Assembly (NCBI GenBank): GCA_047615875.1
Contig: JBLHGU010000224.1
Span: 1-8,495, forward strand
Reading direction: 5' to 3'
Length of the DNA stretch: 8,495 nt
DNA from: JBLHGU01 sp047615875
GTDB taxonomy: Bacteria; Pseudomonadota; Gammaproteobacteria; Arenicellales; CAJQKF01
The notes beneath the pieces are model-generated. The model was given only the letters and a program-made list of their open reading frames with translations. It did no database searches and was not told where the DNA came from. This document shows, piece after piece, positions 5,630 through 8,495 of this stretch. Each line of letters opens with the position of its first letter. Position 1 is the stretch's first letter. A program made the position numbers and the translations under genes.

Positions 5630-6988
5630 TCAAAGCTGTTTGGCCGTAATGTCAAGACACAATTTAACCTTATCTATCAGCTCGTCAATCTGGTCATGAC
5701 TAAGTATTAGCGGTGGGGAGATAATCATGGTGTCGCCAACCGCGCGCATAATTAGCCCATTTTTGAAACAGGCTTCTCGGCATAAAGACCCCGCCCGACC
5801 AGGATTATCGAACTGGGCTCGAGAGGCTTTATCTTTCACCAATTCCAGCGCACCGAGAAAACCGAGGCCACGGGCTTCTCCCACCAAAGGGTGGTCAGCC
5901 AGTTCCGCCCAGCGTTTTTGCAAATAGGGGCCAGTATCTGAAGCTACTTTTTCTATGATGTTTTCATCGCGAAGAATTTTAAGGTTAGCTACCGCAACGG
6001 CCGCACACACCGGATGACCGGAATAGGTAAAGCCATGTGTGAATTCACCACCTTGCTCCGTAAAAGTCCGGCTGATGTGATCTGCAACCATGACCCCGCC
6101 AATGGGCAGGTAGCCTGAAGATAGGCCCTTAGCAATAGGCATTAAATCAGGTTCCAGGTCAAAATGATCACTACCAAACCATTTGCCGGTTCTGCCAAAA
6201 CCACATATAACCTCGTCTACTACCAGGAGTATTTGATACTGCTTACAAATACGTTTAATTTCCGGCCAGTAACTGTCGGGAGGAATAATAACGCCGCCCG
6301 CTCCTTGAATGGGCTCAGCAATGAACGCTGCTACACGATGTTCACCAAGGGATAGAATTTTTTCTTCCAGTTCTCTGGCAATCTGAATACCGAAATCTAG
6401 TGGATCGCTATCACCGCCTTCCTTATACCAATAGGGCTGACCGATATGCTCAATGTTTGGAATTGGCAGACCACCCTGTTCATGCATGGCTGTCATGCCG
6501 CCGAGGCTAGCACCGGCCACGGTTGAGCCGTGATAGGCATTTCGCCTTGAGATAATGACTTGCTTATCGGGGTGTCCCAGCAGATTCCAGTACTGTCTGG
6601 ACATACGTACGACCGTATCATTGGCCTCTGACCCTGAGCTAGTATAGAACACATGGTTCAAGCCCTTTGGCGCTATCTCGCTGAGCATTTGTGATAGCTC
6701 TATGACAGGCGGATGAGCGGTTTGAAAAAATGTATTGTAGTAGGGCAGCTGTTGCATTTGTTGACTCGCAGCTTGAGCGAGTTCTGCTCTGCCGTAGCCA
6801 ATATTTACACACCACAAACCGGCCATGCCATCTAAGTATTGATTATCCTCACTGTCCCATAAATATGGCCCCGATGCGCGGGTAATAATCAATGAACCTT
6901 TTGCATTTAGTTCTTTGTAGTCCGTGAAAGGGTGCAGAAAGTGATCACGGTCCAGCGACTGTAGTTCGGAGGTGCTGATTTGAGACAT
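5630..6988 (-). CDS. spuC: Class III PLP aminotransferase, putrescine--pyruvate type (SpuC-like)
   Basis: A 452-residue fold-type I, class III (omega) aminotransferase, the normal length for the SpuC/YgjG-like group that moves the terminal amino group of putrescine, cadaverine or related amines to pyruvate or another oxo acid. Pyridoxal phosphate features are clear: SGSEAND (118-124), YHGSTVAGASLGG (152-164), the Glu225 segment AEPIQGAGG (224-232), Asp258 in DEVICGFGRTGKWFG, and Lys287 in IAKGLSSGYLPIGG as the Schiff-base lysine. THGFTYSGHPVCAA (317-330) completes the active site. It is cytoplasmic. It lies 50 bases downstream of the gamma-glutamylpolyamine synthetase on the same strand, so the two probably form an operon and the context supports a polyamine substrate. 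Other omega-amino donors (beta-alanine, taurine, GABA) cannot be excluded from sequence alone. No strong Shine-Dalgarno is visible before the ATG. Confidence 0.87.
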   Translation of the reverse strand: MSQISTSELQSLDRDHFLHPFTDYKELNAKGSLIITRASGPYLWDSEDNQYLDGMAGLWCVNIGYGRAELAQAASQQMQQLPYYNTFFQTAHPPVIELSQMLSEIAPKGLNHVFYTSSGSEANDTVVRMSRQYWNLLGHPDKQVIISRRNAYHGSTVAGASLGGMTAMHEQGGLPIPNIEHIGQPYWYKEGGDSDPLDFGIQIARELEEKILSLGEHRVAAFIAEPIQGAGGVIIPPDSYWPEIKRICKQYQILLVVDEVICGFGRTGKWFGSDHFDLEPDLMPIAKGLSSGYLPIGGVMVADHISRTFTEQGGEFTHGFTYSGHPVCAAVAVANLKILRDENIIEKVASDTGPYLQKRWAELADHPLVGEARGLGFLGALELVKDKASRAQFDNPGRAGSLCREACFKNGLIMRAVGDTMIISPPLILSHDQIDELIDKVKLCLDITAKQL

Positions 6989-7038
6989 AAGGTAATATTC
7001 CAGTTAGGTATCTAGACGCTGTATTAGAAACAGACTGC

Positions 7039-8421
7039 CTATACGTTTAAAAGTAAAAATTCCCGTTCCCAGGAACTGATAACCTGGAGGAAAGTTGAGA
7101 TTTCACCCTCTTTTACTGAGGAGTAGGCCTTTACAAAATTTTCGCCAAGCAATTCAACCAGTTCTTCATCGGCATTCATTTGATCAAGCGCGCTGTCCAG
7201 ACTGCGAGGTAATTCAAATGGAAATTCGAATGCTGACCCGGGTACTGGGTCGCGGGGTTTTGTGCCGTTCTTCATGCCAAGATAGCCACAGGCGAGCGAG
7301 GCGGCAATGGCCAGGTAGGGATTTGCATCGGCGCCAGCCAATCGGTTTTCTACTCTGCGGTTTTGAATTGAGGATATAGGTACCCGCAATCCAGCTGTTC
7401 GATTGTCATAGCCCCATTGCAGGTTGATCGGCTCGTCATTAAATCTTGTCAAACGTCGAAATGAATTCACGTTTGGCGCGAACAGTGGCATAGCTGCGGA
7501 AAGATGTTTCTGTAATCCACCGATGTGCTTAAAAAATAGATCCGTTTCATTACCGTCGCTATCTGAAAAAATATTCAGGCCCGTATCCTTATCGATAATA
7601 CTCTGGTGGATATGCATGGCGCTGCCGGGTTCTTTGGCCATAGGTTTGCCCATAAACGTTGCATACATGCGGTGCTTTAGAGCAGTTTCCCGCAGGGTCC
7701 GTTTAAAAAGAAAGGCTTGGTCTGCTAACTCCAGAGGGTCGCCGTGGAGCAGGTTGACTTCCATCTGGGCAGCACCCGACTCATGAATTAACGTATCAAC
7801 CGCTATATTCTGCTTATCGCAATAGGCATAAAGATCTTCAAAGAGCGGATCGAATTCGTTAACTGCATCAATGCTAAACGATTGTCGACCGGTTTCCGCT
7901 CGGCCAGACCTGCCGACGGGCGGTTCCAGGGGGTAGTCCGCGTCGGTGTTTGGTTTTACCAGATAGAATTCAAGTTCAGGTGCAACTATAGGTTGCCAGC
8001 CCTTTGCTTCATATAACTCCAGTACTTTACGCAAAATATAGCGCGGTGATACGTCCACTGGCCTGCCATCGAGGTGATAACAATCGTGGATAATTACCGC
8101 AGTTGGATCTGAAGCCCAGGGAACCAGTCGGATGGTCTTTGGGTCTGGTACCAGCACAATATCACCATCAATTGGTCTAACAGTGCTCCAGTCTTCTGGA
8201 TACTCACCAGTTACTGTTTGCAGGAATATTGCTTCGGGCAGTCGTAAGCCCGCTTCTTCGCTATATTTGGCAGCGGGGATAATCTTGCCACGGGCGATGC
8301 CCGTCATATCTGGTATGATTCCTTCAACTTCGTCAATATTGTTCTGTTTTAACCACTCTCTAATGGGCTTAATAACAGACGCATCTAAATGTGTTTCGGG
8401 TGCACTGGCGGGGCTGTTCAT
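7039..8421 (-). CDS. puuA: Gamma-glutamylputrescine/polyamine synthetase (glutamine synthetase family)
   Basis: A 460-residue glutamine-synthetase-fold ligase of the PuuA/SpuI/GlnA3 branch, which uses ATP to join glutamate to putrescine or other polyamines (or ethanolamine-like amines) as the first step of the gamma-glutamylation route. The catalytic core is intact: Glu149 and Glu151 in APELEFY, HESGAAQMEVN (213-223) with metal-binding Glu214 and Glu221, GSAMHIHQS (266-274) with His270, NSFRRL (319-324), DNRTAGLRVP (339-348) and RRVENRLAGADANPYL (355-370). The N-terminal beta-grasp region has DMTGIARGK (38-46), as in this subfamily. The adenylylation-site tail of true GlnA is not evident. It is the first gene of the two-gene minus-strand unit. 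The ATG has no clear ribosome site, but the length matches the family. The exact amine substrate is inferred from the aminotransferase next door. Confidence 0.88.
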   Translation of the reverse strand: MNSPASAPETHLDASVIKPIREWLKQNNIDEVEGIIPDMTGIARGKIIPAAKYSEEAGLRLPEAIFLQTVTGEYPEDWSTVRPIDGDIVLVPDPKTIRLVPWASDPTAVIIHDCYHLDGRPVDVSPRYILRKVLELYEAKGWQPIVAPELEFYLVKPNTDADYPLEPPVGRSGRAETGRQSFSIDAVNEFDPLFEDLYAYCDKQNIAVDTLIHESGAAQMEVNLLHGDPLELADQAFLFKRTLRETALKHRMYATFMGKPMAKEPGSAMHIHQSIIDKDTGLNIFSDSDGNETDLFFKHIGGLQKHLSAAMPLFAPNVNSFRRLTRFNDEPINLQWGYDNRTAGLRVPISSIQNRRVENRLAGADANPYLAIAASLACGYLGMKNGTKPRDPVPGSAFEFPFELPRSLDSALDQMNADEELVELLGENFVKAYSSVKEGEISTFLQVISSWEREFLLLNV

Positions 8422-8495
8422 AAATTTTCGCGATATTATTTAACCGCCTGATTATCCTAGTTTTCGAGTGAGAAATACACCGCCATGTCTGAATT
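8422..8495 (-). promoter_or_regulatory. Upstream region of the polyamine unit, promoter probably here
   Basis: The 74 bases before the synthetase ATG are AT-rich. On the minus strand they contain GATAAT (plus-strand ATTATC at 8451-8456), a five-of-six match to the sigma70 -10 box. No convincing -35 box sits at the right distance. The region continues beyond the window, so a full promoter or regulator site cannot be judged. Confidence 0.25.

Noticed and set aside
7095..8443. Plus-strand open frames opposite the PuuA-like gene
   Set aside because: They are antisense shadows: low-complexity Arg/Ser-rich translations with no family features, while the minus strand encodes a complete glutamine-synthetase-fold enzyme.
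8485..8495. Start of a divergent gene (ATG TCT GAA, open to the window end)
   Set aside because: Only 11 bases are visible and no good ribosome site precedes it. A divergent polyamine gene such as a gamma-glutamyl-GABA hydrolase is plausible from other genomes but not supportable here.

Overview
The window looks like chromosomal DNA of a mid-GC, free-living (probably marine) gammaproteobacterium. This is inferred from the gene families: a sarcosine oxidase gamma subunit, a DUF3530 alpha/beta hydrolase, and a SpuC/PuuA-type polyamine pair of the Pseudomonas kind. Codon use also looks moderate in GC. No RNA gene, CRISPR array, insertion sequence or phage gene was seen.

Layout: (1) Positions 1-1410, plus strand, hold the end of an operon. 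The last 12 codons of an upstream gene (possibly soxA) overlap the start of a secreted DUF3530 hydrolase, which is followed after 2 bases by soxG. (2) Positions 1455-2361, minus strand, hold an EamA/DMT-family permease split by one extra base in a run of seven A, so it is either a pseudogene or carries a sequencing error. (3) Positions 2362-2782 hold no convincing gene. This long divergent region carries direct repeats near the permease, then a chain of potential RNA hairpins, including a 14-bp stem whose three G-U pairs only work on the plus strand and a set of mutually exclusive helices. (4) Positions 2783-3619, plus strand, encode a secreted metallo-beta-lactamase-fold hydrolase with a complete metal site. 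(5) Positions 3778-5487, plus strand, encode a large TPR protein with a conserved His/Glu cluster and a Cys-rich tail. (6) Positions 8421-5630, minus strand, hold a two-gene polyamine unit: a PuuA-like gamma-glutamylpolyamine synthetase followed by a SpuC-like putrescine aminotransferase.

How the genes fit together: both ends of the window concern use of small organic nitrogen compounds. SoxG belongs to the heterotetrameric enzyme that demethylates sarcosine to glycine. The PuuA/SpuC pair starts putrescine breakdown, by gamma-glutamylation or direct transamination. The central hydrolase and TPR protein have no assignable substrate. The most interesting material is the structured leader before the hydrolase and the TPR protein's His/Cys pattern. 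Neither matches a riboswitch or enzyme that I recognise, and both are hypotheses.
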